Assembly (NCBI GenBank): GCA_029228645.1
Contig: JAPTHR010000002.1
Location: 62,001-126,000 of the forward strand
Direction: 5' to 3'
Source of the DNA: Gammaproteobacteria bacterium Milos-ODIII6
GTDB lineage: Bacteria > Pseudomonadota > Gammaproteobacteria > Chromatiales > Chromatiaceae
Length of the DNA stretch: 64,000 bases
Program-made: the position numbers and the translations under genes
Part shown: one piece after another, positions 7,432 through 16,923 of the stretch
Layout: each line of letters begins with the position of its first letter
How positions within the stretch are numbered: the first letter of the stretch is position 1
The notes under the pieces: model-generated
Database searches by the model: none
Told to the model about the DNA's origin: nothing
What the model saw: only the letters and a program-made list of their open reading frames with translations

Positions 7432-9447
7432 ATGCAGGGCCTCAATCCCAAGCAACGCGAGGCAGTCCGCTACCTCGATGGCCCCAGCCTGGTGCTGGCC
7501 GGGGCGGGCTCCGGCAAGACCCGGGTGATCACCGCCAAAATCGCTCACCTGCTGCAGAATACCGGCATATCGGCACGCCATATCTACGCCGTGACGTTCA
7601 CCAACAAGGCGGCACGCGAAATGAAGGCGCGCGTCTCGAAGCTGCTGGCCGATACCGACACCACCGGCCTGAACATCTCCACCTTTCACACCTTCGGCCT
7701 GAACCTGCTGCGACAGGAACACGCTGCAGCCGGACTGCGCGCCGGATTCAGCATCTTCGACGAGCAGGATGTGGAGCAGCTGCTCAAAGAGCTGTCCAAG
7801 AAGAACGAGCCCGATCGCCACACCCTGCGGCAGGCGCGCAGCCGGATCTCCGCCTGGAAGAACCAGCTGGTCGAACCCGCGGCGGCGCTCGCGCAAGCGC
7901 AGGACGACTACGAGGCCTTCTACGCCGCCCTCTACCGCGCCTATTCGGATGCCTTGCAGGCATACAACGCACTCGACTTCGACGACCTGATCCTGCGCCC
8001 GGTGCAGTTGCTGCGGGAGGACAGCGCACTGCGTGACCGCTGGCAGAACCGGGTGCGGCATTTGCTGGTGGACGAATACCAGGACACCAACAGCGCCCAG
8101 TACGAGCTGGTCCGGCTGCTGGTCGGGGTGCAGGCGCGCTTCACCGTGGTCGGGGACGACGACCAGTCCATCTATGCCTGGCGGGGCGCGCGCCCGGAGA
8201 ACCTGGCCCGCCTGCAGCAGGATTTCCCACAGCTCAGGGTGATCAAGCTGGAACAGAATTACCGCTCCACCGGACGCATCCTGGGCGCCGCCAACACGCT
8301 CATTGCCAACAACCCGCACATTTTCGAGAAGCGCCTGTGGAGCGAACTGGGGCCGGGCGACCCGATCCGGGTCATCCAGTGCCGCGACGAGGAGGCGGAG
8401 GCCGACCGGGTGGCCGCTGAGATCCTGCGCCAGCGCTTCGACCATGGCGCCGCGTACGCCGACTTCGCCATCCTGTATCGTGGAAACCACCAGGCGCGTC
8501 CGTTCGAGAAGGCCCTGCGCACGCACAATATTCCCTACCAGGTGAGCGGCGGGACCGCCTTCTTCTCACGCGCCGAGGTCAAGGATTTGATGGCCTACCT
8601 TCGCCTGCTCAGCAACAGCGACGATGACGCTGCCTTGCTGCGCATCATCAACTCCCCGCGGCGCGAAATCGGACACGGGACCATCGCCAAACTCGCGGCC
8701 TGGGCCGGCCAGCGCCACGGTTCGCTGTTCGATGCCATTGCCAGCCTCGGCCTCGAGGAACAGCTCGCCACGCGCCCTCTCAACCGCCTGCGCGAGTTTC
8801 GCGAATGGATCCTTACACTGCAGCGCGAGGGAGAGCACCGCCCCCCCAGCGAGGTGCTGGAGCAACTGCTGAGCGACATCGATTACCGTGACTGGCTGCT
8901 GCAGACCAGCGCCAGCGACAAGAGCGGCGAGAGGCGTTGGGAAAACGTGCGCGACCTGGTGGATTGGCTGACGCGCCTGGAGCAGGATGAACACAAGGGC
9001 GAAACCCTGGGGGAGCTGGTCGCCCACCTCTCGCTGATGGATATCCTGGAACGCCAGGAAGAGGATGCCGGCGGCGACCGGGTCGCGCTCATGACCCTGC
9101 ACGCCGCCAAGGGGCTCGAATTCCCGGTCGTTTTCCTGGTCGGGATCGAGGAAGGGCTGCTGCCACATCAGACCAGCATCGAAGAGGACGCCCTCGAGGA
9201 AGAGAGACGCCTCGCCTACGTCGGGATCACGCGCGCTCAGCGCAGGCTGTTGATCACGGCAGCAGAGAAACGGCGCCGCGGCGGTGAACTGATGCGCTGC
9301 GAGCCGAGCCGCTTCCTCCAGGAACTGCCGGCAGACGACCTGAAATGGGAGGGCAAGGGGGTCGCGTTGAGCCCCGAGGAAAAACAGGAGCGCGGCCGGT
9401 CCAGTATCGCCAGCCTGCGCGCCCTGCTGGATGAGGATGCGGGCTGA
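7432..9447 (+). CDS. rep: ATP-dependent DNA helicase Rep
   Basis: A 671-residue SF1 3'-5' helicase that assists replication-fork progression. Motif I is AGAGSGKT (23-30), motif II VDEYQDTN, motif III VVGDDDQSIYAWRGA, motif IV region LEQNYRST, and the C-terminal motifs VALMTLHAAKGLEFPVVF and EERRLAYVGITRA are all intact. Length and the QDTN/DDQSIYAWRGA variants fit Rep better than UvrD. It follows the dehydrogenase with a 7-bp gap. Confidence 0.96.
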   Translation: MQGLNPKQREAVRYLDGPSLVLAGAGSGKTRVITAKIAHLLQNTGISARHIYAVTFTNKAAREMKARVSKLLADTDTTGLNISTFHTFGLNLLRQEHAAAGLRAGFSIFDEQDVEQLLKELSKKNEPDRHTLRQARSRISAWKNQLVEPAAALAQAQDDYEAFYAALYRAYSDALQAYNALDFDDLILRPVQLLREDSALRDRWQNRVRHLLVDEYQDTNSAQYELVRLLVGVQARFTVVGDDDQSIYAWRGARPENLARLQQDFPQLRVIKLEQNYRSTGRILGAANTLIANNPHIFEKRLWSELGPGDPIRVIQCRDEEAEADRVAAEILRQRFDHGAAYADFAILYRGNHQARPFEKALRTHNIPYQVSGGTAFFSRAEVKDLMAYLRLLSNSDDDAALLRIINSPRREIGHGTIAKLAAWAGQRHGSLFDAIASLGLEEQLATRPLNRLREFREWILTLQREGEHRPPSEVLEQLLSDIDYRDWLLQTSASDKSGERRWENVRDLVDWLTRLEQDEHKGETLGELVAHLSLMDILERQEEDAGGDRVALMTLHAAKGLEFPVVFLVGIEEGLLPHQTSIEEDALEEERRLAYVGITRAQRRLLITAAEKRRRGGELMRCEPSRFLQELPADDLKWEGKGVALSPEEKQERGRSSIASLRALLDEDAG

Positions 9448-9512
9448 ACCCGGCCTTACTGATCAGGCGTGCCAGCGTCGGACAAGATCTCTGCAGATAC
9501 CACCCGCAAACG

Positions 9513-9547
9513 AAAACACCCTGAACCGCCGACGGGATTCAGGGTGT
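9513..9547 (-). terminator. Intrinsic terminator of the cytochrome c gene
   Basis: A perfect 10-bp stem, ACACCCTGAA (9516-9525) with TTCAGGGTGT (9538-9547). Read on the minus strand it is followed by TTTTCG (9516-9511). It lies 72 bp past the stop of the 9619-10500 gene. The weaker plus-strand side could also stop rep transcripts. Confidence 0.75.
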
Positions 9548-9618
9548 CCTGACTGCCCAAGAGCCGGACCGGAGCGGTGACGCCCGGCCGCAGATCCTGG
9601 CTTGCCGGGCCAACCGCC

Positions 9619-10500
9619 TCAGCGCGCCCTGCTGACCATGTACGCGACCGAGTGGCGGATGTCGTCATCCGACAGGTCCATCCTGCCACCGCGCGGCGGC
9701 ATGCCGCCTTTGCCGTTGAGGGCGTGGTAAACCAAAGTGTCCATACCCTGACCGATGCGCGGTCTCCAGGCGGCATTGTCACCAAGCAGCGGAGCACCGG
9801 CCGCCCCCGTGGCATGGCAGGCGAAACAGGCGCTGTCGTAAACCGCCTTGCCCCTCTCGAGGTCGGCGGAGGGAGCCGCCTCGGGCGCCATCACCTGGCT
9901 GACCTGGGCAGTTGCCTGCTGCATGCTGTCGCGGGCCGCACCCACTGCAGAGGCCATCATGCCCCCCACCGCCGCCATCGGGCTGGCTTGTGCGGCTGGA
10001 GCGGGTGCCGCTTGGGCGGTCGGCGCAGCTGCCGCGGCATCGGCGGACAGACCGGACTCGGCCAGCATGAATTCAATGGCGCCGCGCAATTCCTCGTCGC
10101 TGGTGTTACCACCACCACGGGCGGGCATCCCGCCCTTGCCTTTGATTGCGCTGGTCAGCAGGCCATCGAGCCCGCCCTGCGCCGTGAGACGCGCCGACCA
10201 GTTGGCGCTGTCGCCGTTCTTGGGCGCGCCCAGGGCCCCGGTGCCGTGACAGGCGGCACACACCGTGTCGTAGACTTCCTTGCCGCCGCGCGGGGCAGCG
10301 GGCGCGGCATCGGCACGCGCCACGTTCACCTGGCCCACCGGCTTGATACGCTCGAGCACGATGGCCGCCTGGCGACCGAGGTCGTCTTCGGCCGCCACGG
10401 CGATCTCCGTGGCGAACACGGCAGATGCGGCCAGGCCGGCAATCAGAGACCGGGAAACAGAACTGGCGGAAAGGAACCGGGAAACTTTCTGAATCGGCAC
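9619..10500 (-). CDS. Two-haem c-type cytochrome (cytochrome c5-like)
   Basis: Exported 293-residue electron carrier. An N-terminal signal peptide (to about residue 37, AVAAEDD) is followed by two cytochrome c domains of class I/c5 type. Haem sites are C81-AA-C84-H85 and C225-FA-C228-H229, each with a downstream GKGGMP methionine ligand segment (M125 in the first). An Ala/Pro-rich linker (about 150-205) joins the domains. The start is GTG at 10498-10500, preceded by GGAGAG at 8 nt. Proximity to the ccm operon fits a need for covalent haem attachment. The partner oxidase or reductase is not in the window. Confidence 0.92.
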   Translation of the reverse strand: MPIQKVSRFLSASSVSRSLIAGLAASAVFATEIAVAAEDDLGRQAAIVLERIKPVGQVNVARADAAPAAPRGGKEVYDTVCAACHGTGALGAPKNGDSANWSARLTAQGGLDGLLTSAIKGKGGMPARGGGNTSDEELRGAIEFMLAESGLSADAAAAAPTAQAAPAPAAQASPMAAVGGMMASAVGAARDSMQQATAQVSQVMAPEAAPSADLERGKAVYDSACFACHATGAAGAPLLGDNAAWRPRIGQGMDTLVYHALNGKGGMPPRGGRMDLSDDDIRHSVAYMVSRAR

Positions 10501-10542
10501 GATGACACTCTCCGAATCGGGGAAATCCAAAAACAGGGCCGG

Positions 10543-10548
10543 ATTATA
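10543..10548 (-). promoter_or_regulatory. Candidate -10 box for the cytochrome c gene
   Basis: Minus-strand TATAAT lies 43 bp upstream of the GTG start at 10500. The hexamer at the matching -35 position (10566-10571) is a poor match, so an activator such as the adjacent Crp/Fnr-family protein may be needed. The activator link is inference only. Confidence 0.4.
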
Positions 10549-10568
10549 GCGGCAAAGGGTAAAGCCGC

Positions 10569-11321
10569 CTACTCGACGTCCCGGCGTCGCAATTCCCCGA
10601 TGGCAACCAGTTTCTCCAGGTCGAGAATATCCAGGCGCTGGCGATGGTGCTCGAGCACCCCTTCCTCCCTCAGCTTGCGCATCACGCGATTGGTGTGCAC
10701 CGAGGTGAGCCCGGTCATGTCTCCGAGCAGCTCCTGGGTGAGCGGAAAAGGCATCGAAACCGCCCCTTCCTCCAGGAGGTGTCGATTCAGCAGGCGAAAA
10801 TAGAGCTCGGCGATCAGATGGGCAATACGCTGTTCGGCGGTCTTGCGCCCCAGCCCGAGCATGGCCTCCTGGCAACTGGCCATGTAGCGCGACTGAATCC
10901 GGTTTAAATGGACCGACAACTGCGCGTGGCGGTCGATCATCTCATGCAGATCGCTTTGCTTGAATCCGCACAACACCACATTGCTCACCGCCAATGCGGA
11001 GTGGTGGTATTCCAGATCCTCCTGCGGCATGAAACCGATAAAGTCGCCGGGGAGTGCGATACGCAAGCCCTGCCGCCCGCCACTGGAGATCGCACGGTAG
11101 AGCAGCATCCAACCTTCATGGAGCGTGTAGGCCATGCCGGCCTGCTGGCCCTCCTCGTACAGATGCCTGCGCGCCGGCAAGGCGTACTGCCCGGTCCGCC
11201 TCGTCTGGGCGTCGTTGATGTATTCCGAGGGGACCACCTGAAAGAGGGCGCGCCGCCGGATCTCGCAGCTGGCGCACTGCGTCGGCGACTGGCGGGGTTG
11301 AAGGAACTTCGAAAGAGCCAA
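10569..11321 (-). CDS. Crp/Fnr family transcriptional regulator
   Basis: About 250 residues. An N-terminal CASCEIRRRALF segment with a CxxC (C16, C19 from the chosen start) resembles the FixK/FNR group. It is followed by a cNMP-type beta-roll (LPGDFIGFMPQED) and a C-terminal winged helix with the recognition-helix segment QELLGDMTGLTSVHTNRVMRKL. Only this CxxC plus one internal Cys are visible, so a 4Fe-4S FNR cluster is not established. The start is uncertain: TTG at 11319-11321 has GAGG 9 nt upstream, whereas the frame stays open to 11399. Likely control of respiratory or redox genes. Confidence 0.87.
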   Translation of the reverse strand: MALSKFLQPRQSPTQCASCEIRRRALFQVVPSEYINDAQTRRTGQYALPARRHLYEEGQQAGMAYTLHEGWMLLYRAISSGGRQGLRIALPGDFIGFMPQEDLEYHHSALAVSNVVLCGFKQSDLHEMIDRHAQLSVHLNRIQSRYMASCQEAMLGLGRKTAEQRIAHLIAELYFRLLNRHLLEEGAVSMPFPLTQELLGDMTGLTSVHTNRVMRKLREEGVLEHHRQRLDILDLEKLVAIGELRRRDVE

Positions 11322-11602
11322 AGATGCAAACCTCGCAACAACGTGGTGTGTGCGGATAATGCCTGAAGACGCCCGCCTGGCTAACCGGGATATCACCAAG
11401 GTTTATCCGCATGCAATTCAGGGTTTATCCCATCTCCGAACCCCTGCGACTTGCAGGGCGACCGGATTGAGCGCGGACCAGCTCGAACGAATGCCGATGC
11501 GACAGGCAGCACCCAAGCCGGACTCGCCGGGCTCGCATCGCGCAGGGTATGCTTGCCGACCTCTCCTTCCGCTTGGTCGCAGACCTGGGACGACGCCCTG
11601 GC

Positions 11603-12277
11603 ATGACGCCCCCAAACACGACACCCAGCACCCCGCCGACGGGGACAAACCTTCTCAAGGTCAGCGAGCTGTGCTGCATGCGCGGCGACCGGCGCCTGAT
11701 CGAACACCTCCATTTCGAACTGCGCAGCGGCCAGTTGATGTACCTGCGTGGCCACAACGGAAGCGGCAAGACGACCTTGATGCGCACCCTCGCGGGCCTG
11801 CTGCTGCCGGAGGCCGGCGAGATCCTGTGGAACGATGAGCCCATTCGCCGCATCCGCGAGGATTATCATGCCGAGTTGCTCTACCTCGGCCATCTCAATG
11901 CGCTCAAGGATGACCTCAACGCGATCGAGAACCTGCGCTTCGACAGCGCCATTCGCGGCCAGGCGCTGCGCGACGAGGAGGCCTGGCAACTGCTCACCGA
12001 CATCGGCCTGCGCGGACACGAGGATCTGGCGGTGAAATACCTGTCGCAAGGCCAGAAACGGCGCGTGGCGCTGGCGCGCCTGTGGGTCAACCGGGCCGCG
12101 TTGTGGATTCTGGACGAACCTTTCAGCGCCCTGGATCGGGACTCGGTCGAGGTGCTCCAGGAAGTCATCCGCCAACACCTGGGTCGCGGCGGCATGGCCA
12201 TCGTGACCACCCACCAGGAAGTCGACCTGCTTACCGAAGAGGTCCTGACCCTGACCCTTGGAAAGGACAATGTTTGA
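11603..12277 (+). CDS. ccmA: Haem exporter ATP-binding protein CcmA
   Basis: ABC ATPase of the CcmABCD complex that drives release of holo-CcmE. 224 residues with Walker A GHNGSGKTT, signature LSQGQKRRVALARL, Walker B LWILDEPF and the CcmA-type ALDRDSV D-loop. The ATG at 11603 was chosen; the frame extends 18 codons upstream without a family-like sequence, and the ribosome site is weak in either case. First gene of the ccm operon; its end overlaps ccmB by 8 bp. Confidence 0.95.
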   Translation: MTPPNTTPSTPPTGTNLLKVSELCCMRGDRRLIEHLHFELRSGQLMYLRGHNGSGKTTLMRTLAGLLLPEAGEILWNDEPIRRIREDYHAELLYLGHLNALKDDLNAIENLRFDSAIRGQALRDEEAWQLLTDIGLRGHEDLAVKYLSQGQKRRVALARLWVNRAALWILDEPFSALDRDSVEVLQEVIRQHLGRGGMAIVTTHQEVDLLTEEVLTLTLGKDNV

Positions 12278-12938
12278 GACCCTGGTATCGGTCATTCGCC
12301 GGGATGTGACCGTCGCACTCAGACGGCGCACCGACATTTTCATCACCCTGGTTTTCTTCGTCATCGTGGTCAGCCTGTTCCCGCTCGGGATCGGCCCGGA
12401 GCTCGAGACCCTGCGCCTGATCGCACCCGGCGTGGTCTGGGTGGGGGCCTTGCTCGCCTCGATGCTGGCCCTGGAACAGCTTTTCCTGGCCGACCACCGG
12501 GACGGCTCGCTCGAGCAGATGCTGCTCGCACCCCAACCGCTCTCACTGCTGGTGATCGGCAAGGTCATTGCGCACTGGCTGATCACCGGACTCCCACTGG
12601 TGGTGATCGCGCCCCTGTTGGGACTGCAGTACGCGCTCTCCGGAGAGGCCCTCGCAGTGATGATCTGGTCACTCCTGCTCGGCACCCCGACCCTGAGCCT
12701 GCTGGGTGCGATTGCCGCAGCGCTCACACTCGGCCTGCGCTCCGGCGGCGTCCTGGTGGCGCTGCTGGTGTTGCCGCTGTACATCCCGGTACTGATATTC
12801 GGTGCCGGCGCGGTCGAGGCGACCACTTCGGGGCTCGGGGGAGATGCGCACCTTTACATGCTGGGAGCCATCCTGCTGCTCTCGATTCTGGCGACACCGC
12901 TGGCCACTGCGGCCGCACTGCGCGTTTCTACCGAGTAG
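12270..12938 (+). CDS. ccmB: Haem exporter protein CcmB
   Basis: Six-helix inner-membrane subunit paired with CcmA (222 residues). Recognisable by the RRDVTVALRRRTD start, the ARGININE-rich cytoplasmic entry, and SLEQMLLAPQPL and LGTPTLSLLGAIAAALTLGL segments. The ATG at 12270 overlaps the end of ccmA, suggesting translational coupling. Confidence 0.95.
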   Translation: MFETLVSVIRRDVTVALRRRTDIFITLVFFVIVVSLFPLGIGPELETLRLIAPGVVWVGALLASMLALEQLFLADHRDGSLEQMLLAPQPLSLLVIGKVIAHWLITGLPLVVIAPLLGLQYALSGEALAVMIWSLLLGTPTLSLLGAIAAALTLGLRSGGVLVALLVLPLYIPVLIFGAGAVEATTSGLGGDAHLYMLGAILLLSILATPLATAAALRVSTE

Positions 12939-13048
12939 CGTGATACCGCACAGATTGTGTGGAACCGGACCCTTTTGCGCGGGTCTAGACGATGCGTTAA
13001 CCTTCGTCGTCTTTCAACTGCCGCCGAGAGCAGGACAAGCTTCCCACG

Positions 13049-13798
13049 ATGCAGCATCGTCTTCTTAACTGGTTCCGCTACTCCTCGCCCGCGACCTTCT
13101 ATCCGCTCGCCGGCCGGATCGCGCAGGTTTCCTGGTTAGTCGCGATCGTCCTCATCGGCGTCGGCCTCTATATGAGCTTTTTCGTCGCACCCACCGATTA
13201 CAAACAGGGCGACGGTTACCGCATCATTTTCGTACACGTGCCGGCCTCCTGGATGTCGATGTTTCTCTACCTGGTGATGGCCGGCTGGAGCGCGATCGGG
13301 CTGGTCTTCAATACCCGTCTGTCGCACATGATGTCCCAGGCGCTCGCGCCCACCGGCGCCATGTTCGCCTTCGTCTCCCTCTGGACCGGCGCCTTCTGGG
13401 GCAAGCCCATGTGGGGCACCTGGTGGGTCTGGGATGCCCGCATCACCTCGGAGCTCATCCTGCTGTTCCTGTACCTCGGTTACATGGCGCTCCTGGGAGC
13501 GATAGACGATCGCAGGCGCGCAGACCGCGCAGGGGCGATCCTGCTGCTGGTGGGCGTGATCAACATCCCGATCATTTATTTCTCGGTGAAATGGTGGAAC
13601 ACCCTGCATCAGGGCGCGACGGTCAAGATGAGCGGCGAAACGAGCATGGACGAAACCATGCTCTGGACCATGCTGATCATGAGCGTCGGCTTCTGGGCCT
13701 ACAGCATCGCGACCGCCATGATGCGGGTGCGCAGCATCATGCTGGAGCGCGAGCACGACACCCAGTGGGTACGCAACCTGATTGGAGCCAAGGCATGA
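13049..13798 (+). CDS. ccmC: Haem-handling protein CcmC
   Basis: Inner-membrane protein of 249 residues that loads haem onto CcmE. The WGTWWVWDAR tryptophan-rich motif (122-131), the periplasmic His in VHVP (H63) and a second His in NTLHQG match the haem-handling-protein family. Six membrane helices are apparent. A 110-bp gap separates it from ccmB. It overlaps ccmD by ATGA. Confidence 0.97.
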   Translation: MQHRLLNWFRYSSPATFYPLAGRIAQVSWLVAIVLIGVGLYMSFFVAPTDYKQGDGYRIIFVHVPASWMSMFLYLVMAGWSAIGLVFNTRLSHMMSQALAPTGAMFAFVSLWTGAFWGKPMWGTWWVWDARITSELILLFLYLGYMALLGAIDDRRRADRAGAILLLVGVINIPIIYFSVKWWNTLHQGATVKMSGETSMDETMLWTMLIMSVGFWAYSIATAMMRVRSIMLEREHDTQWVRNLIGAKA

Positions 13799-13962
13799 GC
13801 CTTCTCGAAAAACTCGACATGGGCAAATACGCCCTCTACGTCTGGGGCTCGTTCGGCATGACCGCCGCCTGCATGATTCTCGAGCCCCTGCTGCTACGCG
13901 CCCGCGCCCGCCGGGTGCGCGCACGCATCGCCCGTCTGAACCGCCTGGAGCAACAGCCATGA
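13795..13962 (+). CDS. ccmD: Haem exporter protein CcmD
   Basis: Small 55-residue single-helix membrane protein beginning MSLLEKLDMGKYALYVWGSF, with the Tyr/Trp-rich helix start and a highly basic cytoplasmic tail typical of CcmD. It stabilises the CcmABC complex and helps release holo-CcmE. It starts within the ccmC stop (ATGA) and ends within the ccmE start (ATGA), which fixes both boundaries. Confidence 0.9.
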   Translation: MSLLEKLDMGKYALYVWGSFGMTAACMILEPLLLRARARRVRARIARLNRLEQQP

Positions 13963-14420
13963 AAGCACGGCATAAACGATTCGGCTTCATTGTCCTCGGC
14001 TTGGCCATTCTCGCTGTGGCCGCGACCCTGGTGCTGAAAGCACTGGAAGGAAACCTGTCCTACTTCTTCTCTCCGACGGAGGTCACCGAGGGCAAGGCGC
14101 CGGCGGATCACGTCTTCCGCCTTGGCGGCATGGTCGAGGAGGGCAGCGTGCAGCGCGCCAGGGGCGACCTCACGGTCAACTTCGTCGTGACCGATCACCA
14201 CAAGACCATCAAGGTCGCCTACAGCGGCATTCTCCCCGACCTGTTCGAGGAGGGTCAGGGTGTCATCGCCCAGGGCCGTCTCGGACCCGACGGGACATTC
14301 GTTGCCGAGGAGGTCCTGGCCAAGCACGACGAGAACTACATGCCGCCGGAGGTCGCCCACGCGATGAAGGCCGGTGAGCAGGCCCGCATGCAGGGCACGC
14401 TTGCGGAGCAGAAGCTATGA
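13959..14420 (+). CDS. ccmE: Cytochrome c maturation haem chaperone CcmE
   Basis: Periplasmic, membrane-anchored chaperone that binds haem covalently before delivery to CcmF/H. 153 residues: an N-terminal anchor (about 8-28), an OB-fold domain, and the haem-attachment His in LAKHDENYMPPEV (H123) with the conserved Tyr127. The start overlaps ccmD (ATGA) and the end overlaps ccmF (ATGA). Confidence 0.97.
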   Translation: MKARHKRFGFIVLGLAILAVAATLVLKALEGNLSYFFSPTEVTEGKAPADHVFRLGGMVEEGSVQRARGDLTVNFVVTDHHKTIKVAYSGILPDLFEEGQGVIAQGRLGPDGTFVAEEVLAKHDENYMPPEVAHAMKAGEQARMQGTLAEQKL

Positions 14421-16381
14421 TCCCGGAACTCGGACAGATCACCCTGGCGCTGGCTTTGGCGCTGGCCCTGGTGCAGGGCATCCTGCCGCTGTGGGGCGCG
14501 CAACGCGGCGTCTCCAGCTGGATAGCACTCGCCCGCCCGCTGGCGAGGCTGCAGACCGTCGCGCTGGCGCTTGCCTTTGCGCTGCTGACCTACAGCTTCC
14601 TGATACACGACTTCTCGGTCGCCTACGTGGCGCACAATTCCAACACCCGGCTGCCGACACAATATCTGGTGTCGGCCGTGTGGGGCGCGCACGAGGGGTC
14701 GCTGCTGTTGTGGGCCCTCATCCTGAGCGCCTGGGGTTCGGCGGTGGCGTATTTCAGCCGCAGCGTGCCGGACGTGGTGGTGGCGCGTGTCCTCGGCGTG
14801 CTCGGACTGGTCGGCGTCGGTTTCCTGCTGTTCATGATCCTGACCTCCAACCCATTCGACCGCCTGGTCCCTTCCCCCATGGAGGGACGCGACCTCAATC
14901 CACTGCTGCAGGATCCGGGATTGGTGATCCATCCGCCGATGCTCTACATGGGTTACGTCGGTTTCGCCATTCCGTTCGCCTTCGCCGTGGCCGCCATGAT
15001 CGGCGGACAACTGGATGCCGCGTGGGCCCGCTGGTCGCGCCCGTGGACCCATGCTGCCTGGATATTCCTCACCCTCGGCATCGCGCTTGGCTCCTGGTGG
15101 GCCTACTACGAACTCGGCTGGGGCGGCTGGTGGTTCTGGGACCCGGTCGAGAACGCCTCCTTCCTCCCCTGGCTGGTCGGCACCGCCCTGATGCACTCGC
15201 TGGCGGTCACCGAGAAGCGCGGCGCCTTCAAGGCCTGGACGGTGTTGCTCGCGATCTTCGCCTTCTCACTCAGCCTGCTGGGTACCTTCCTGGTGCGCTC
15301 CGGGGTGCTGACCTCGGTGCACGCGTTCGCCTCCGACCCGGGGCGCGGCGTGTTCATCCTGATGTTCCTGTTCGCGGTTGTCGGCTCCTCGCTGCTGCTG
15401 TACGCCATCCGGGCCAACGAGATAAAGAGCTCGGTCCGCTTCGAAATGCTCTCGCGAGAGACCTTCCTGCTGCTCAACAACGCGATCTTGCTGGTGGCCA
15501 CCGTGGCGGTGCTGCTTGGCACCCTGTACCCGTTGATTGCGGACGCCCTGCAGTTGGGCAAGATCTCGGTCGGGCGGCCCTATTTCGACACCGTGTTCAT
15601 GATCCTGACCCTGCCGCTGGTGGCACTTGTCGGGATCGGCTCGATCTCCCGCTGGAAACGTGACAGCGGCGAGCGCCTGTGGAAGCGCTTGCGACTGCCT
15701 GCGCTCGTGGCGCTTGTTTTGGCGACTGCGCACAGCCTGCTGCTGGTGCCTTTCTTCAATCCCCTGACCCTGCTCGGCATGGCCTTGGGGCTGTGGGTGG
15801 TGGCGTCGACCCTGACCGCCTTGCGCGACCGCATGCGGCCGCACAACAACCTGCGCCACATCCCGCGTGGCTTCTGGGGCATGGCCCTCGGGCACCTCGG
15901 GCTCGCGGTGTTCGTGATCGGGGTCACCATGGTGGAGACCTACTCGGTCGAGAAGGACATCCGACTCGCCCCGGGTGAGACCTACGCCATGGGCGAGTAC
16001 AGCTTCGAGTTCAAGGGCGTGGACACAGTAACCGGGCCGAACTACACCGCCTTCGAGGGCGCCGTCGTTGCACGCCACGGCGAGCGGGAAATCGCTCAGC
16101 TCACCCCCCAGAAGCGGACCTACCTGGTACAGAAGATGCCCATGACCGAGGCCGCGATCGACGCCGGCCTGTTCCGGGACCTGTATGTCGCGCTGGGCGA
16201 AGATCTCGGCGACGGCGCCTGGAGCCTGCGTGTCTATCACAAGCCCTTCATTCGCTGGATCTGGCTGGGAACCCTGATCATGGCCCTCGGCGGGCTGATT
16301 GCGGCCACCGATCGCCGTTACCGTGCCCTGGCACGGCGGGCCGCCCCCACAGCGGGCGCGACGGGTACCGCCCGGGGCTGA
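14417..16381 (+). CDS. ccmF: Haem lyase component CcmF
   Basis: Large multi-span inner-membrane protein (654 residues) forming the haem-lyase core with CcmH/I. The WWD motif GWGGWWFWDPVEN (234-246) and the conserved VIHPPMLYMGYV loop (H172) are present, and the C-terminal periplasmic domain precedes a last membrane helix. It reduces haem-CcmE and ligates haem to apocytochrome CxxCH. Confidence 0.97.
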   Translation: MIPELGQITLALALALALVQGILPLWGAQRGVSSWIALARPLARLQTVALALAFALLTYSFLIHDFSVAYVAHNSNTRLPTQYLVSAVWGAHEGSLLLWALILSAWGSAVAYFSRSVPDVVVARVLGVLGLVGVGFLLFMILTSNPFDRLVPSPMEGRDLNPLLQDPGLVIHPPMLYMGYVGFAIPFAFAVAAMIGGQLDAAWARWSRPWTHAAWIFLTLGIALGSWWAYYELGWGGWWFWDPVENASFLPWLVGTALMHSLAVTEKRGAFKAWTVLLAIFAFSLSLLGTFLVRSGVLTSVHAFASDPGRGVFILMFLFAVVGSSLLLYAIRANEIKSSVRFEMLSRETFLLLNNAILLVATVAVLLGTLYPLIADALQLGKISVGRPYFDTVFMILTLPLVALVGIGSISRWKRDSGERLWKRLRLPALVALVLATAHSLLLVPFFNPLTLLGMALGLWVVASTLTALRDRMRPHNNLRHIPRGFWGMALGHLGLAVFVIGVTMVETYSVEKDIRLAPGETYAMGEYSFEFKGVDTVTGPNYTAFEGAVVARHGEREIAQLTPQKRTYLVQKMPMTEAAIDAGLFRDLYVALGEDLGDGAWSLRVYHKPFIRWIWLGTLIMALGGLIAATDRRYRALARRAAPTAGATGTARG

Positions 16382-16384
16382 GCA

Positions 16385-16921
16385 ATGAGCAAGAAGGCGA
16401 TCATCCCGCTGCTGCTGTTCGTGGCGCTGTCCGGCCTGTTCCTGTATGTGTTGGTGCAGATGAACAAGGGCGAGTACAACCCGCGCGATATCCCGACCGA
16501 GTTCATTGGACGCGCCGCGCCGGAATTCACCCTGCCCTCGCTGTTCGATCCGAACCAGCAGGTCAGCTCCAGCGCCTTCGAGGGAAACCCGTGGCTGTTG
16601 AATGTCTGGGGCACCTGGTGCCCGGAATGCTGGCGCGAACACGAGTACCTGCTCACGCTGCGCCAGCGCGGCATACCCATCGTCGGCATCGACTGGCGGG
16701 ACGACCGCGAGGAGGCCAAGGCCATGCTGGCGCGCCTCGGCAATCCCTTCGTCGCAGTCGGTTTCGACCCCGACAGCGAACTGGCGATCGACTACGGCGT
16801 ATACGGCGCGCCCGAGACGTTCCTGATCGACGCCGATGGCATCATCCGCGCCAAGCATGCGGGCGCCATGAATGAAACCGTCTGGCGCGAGAAATTCGCC
16901 AGCCACTTCGACAAAGGTTGA
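16385..16921 (+). CDS. ccmG: Thiol:disulfide interchange protein CcmG/DsbE
   Basis: Membrane-anchored periplasmic thioredoxin-like reductase (178 residues) that keeps the apocytochrome CxxCH thiols reduced. A membrane anchor (about 5-25) is followed by the active site W78-CPEC (C79, C82) and the cis-Pro region GAPETFLID. The Glu between the cysteines resembles other CcmG proteins. Start 3 bp after the ccmF stop. Confidence 0.95.
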   Translation: MSKKAIIPLLLFVALSGLFLYVLVQMNKGEYNPRDIPTEFIGRAAPEFTLPSLFDPNQQVSSSAFEGNPWLLNVWGTWCPECWREHEYLLTLRQRGIPIVGIDWRDDREEAKAMLARLGNPFVAVGFDPDSELAIDYGVYGAPETFLIDADGIIRAKHAGAMNETVWREKFASHFDKG

Positions 16922-16923
16922 GC

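Noticed and set aside
7396-8526. A 376-codon minus-strand open frame opposite rep
   Set aside because: Antisense shadow of the Rep helicase, whose motifs I to VI are all intact in the plus frame.
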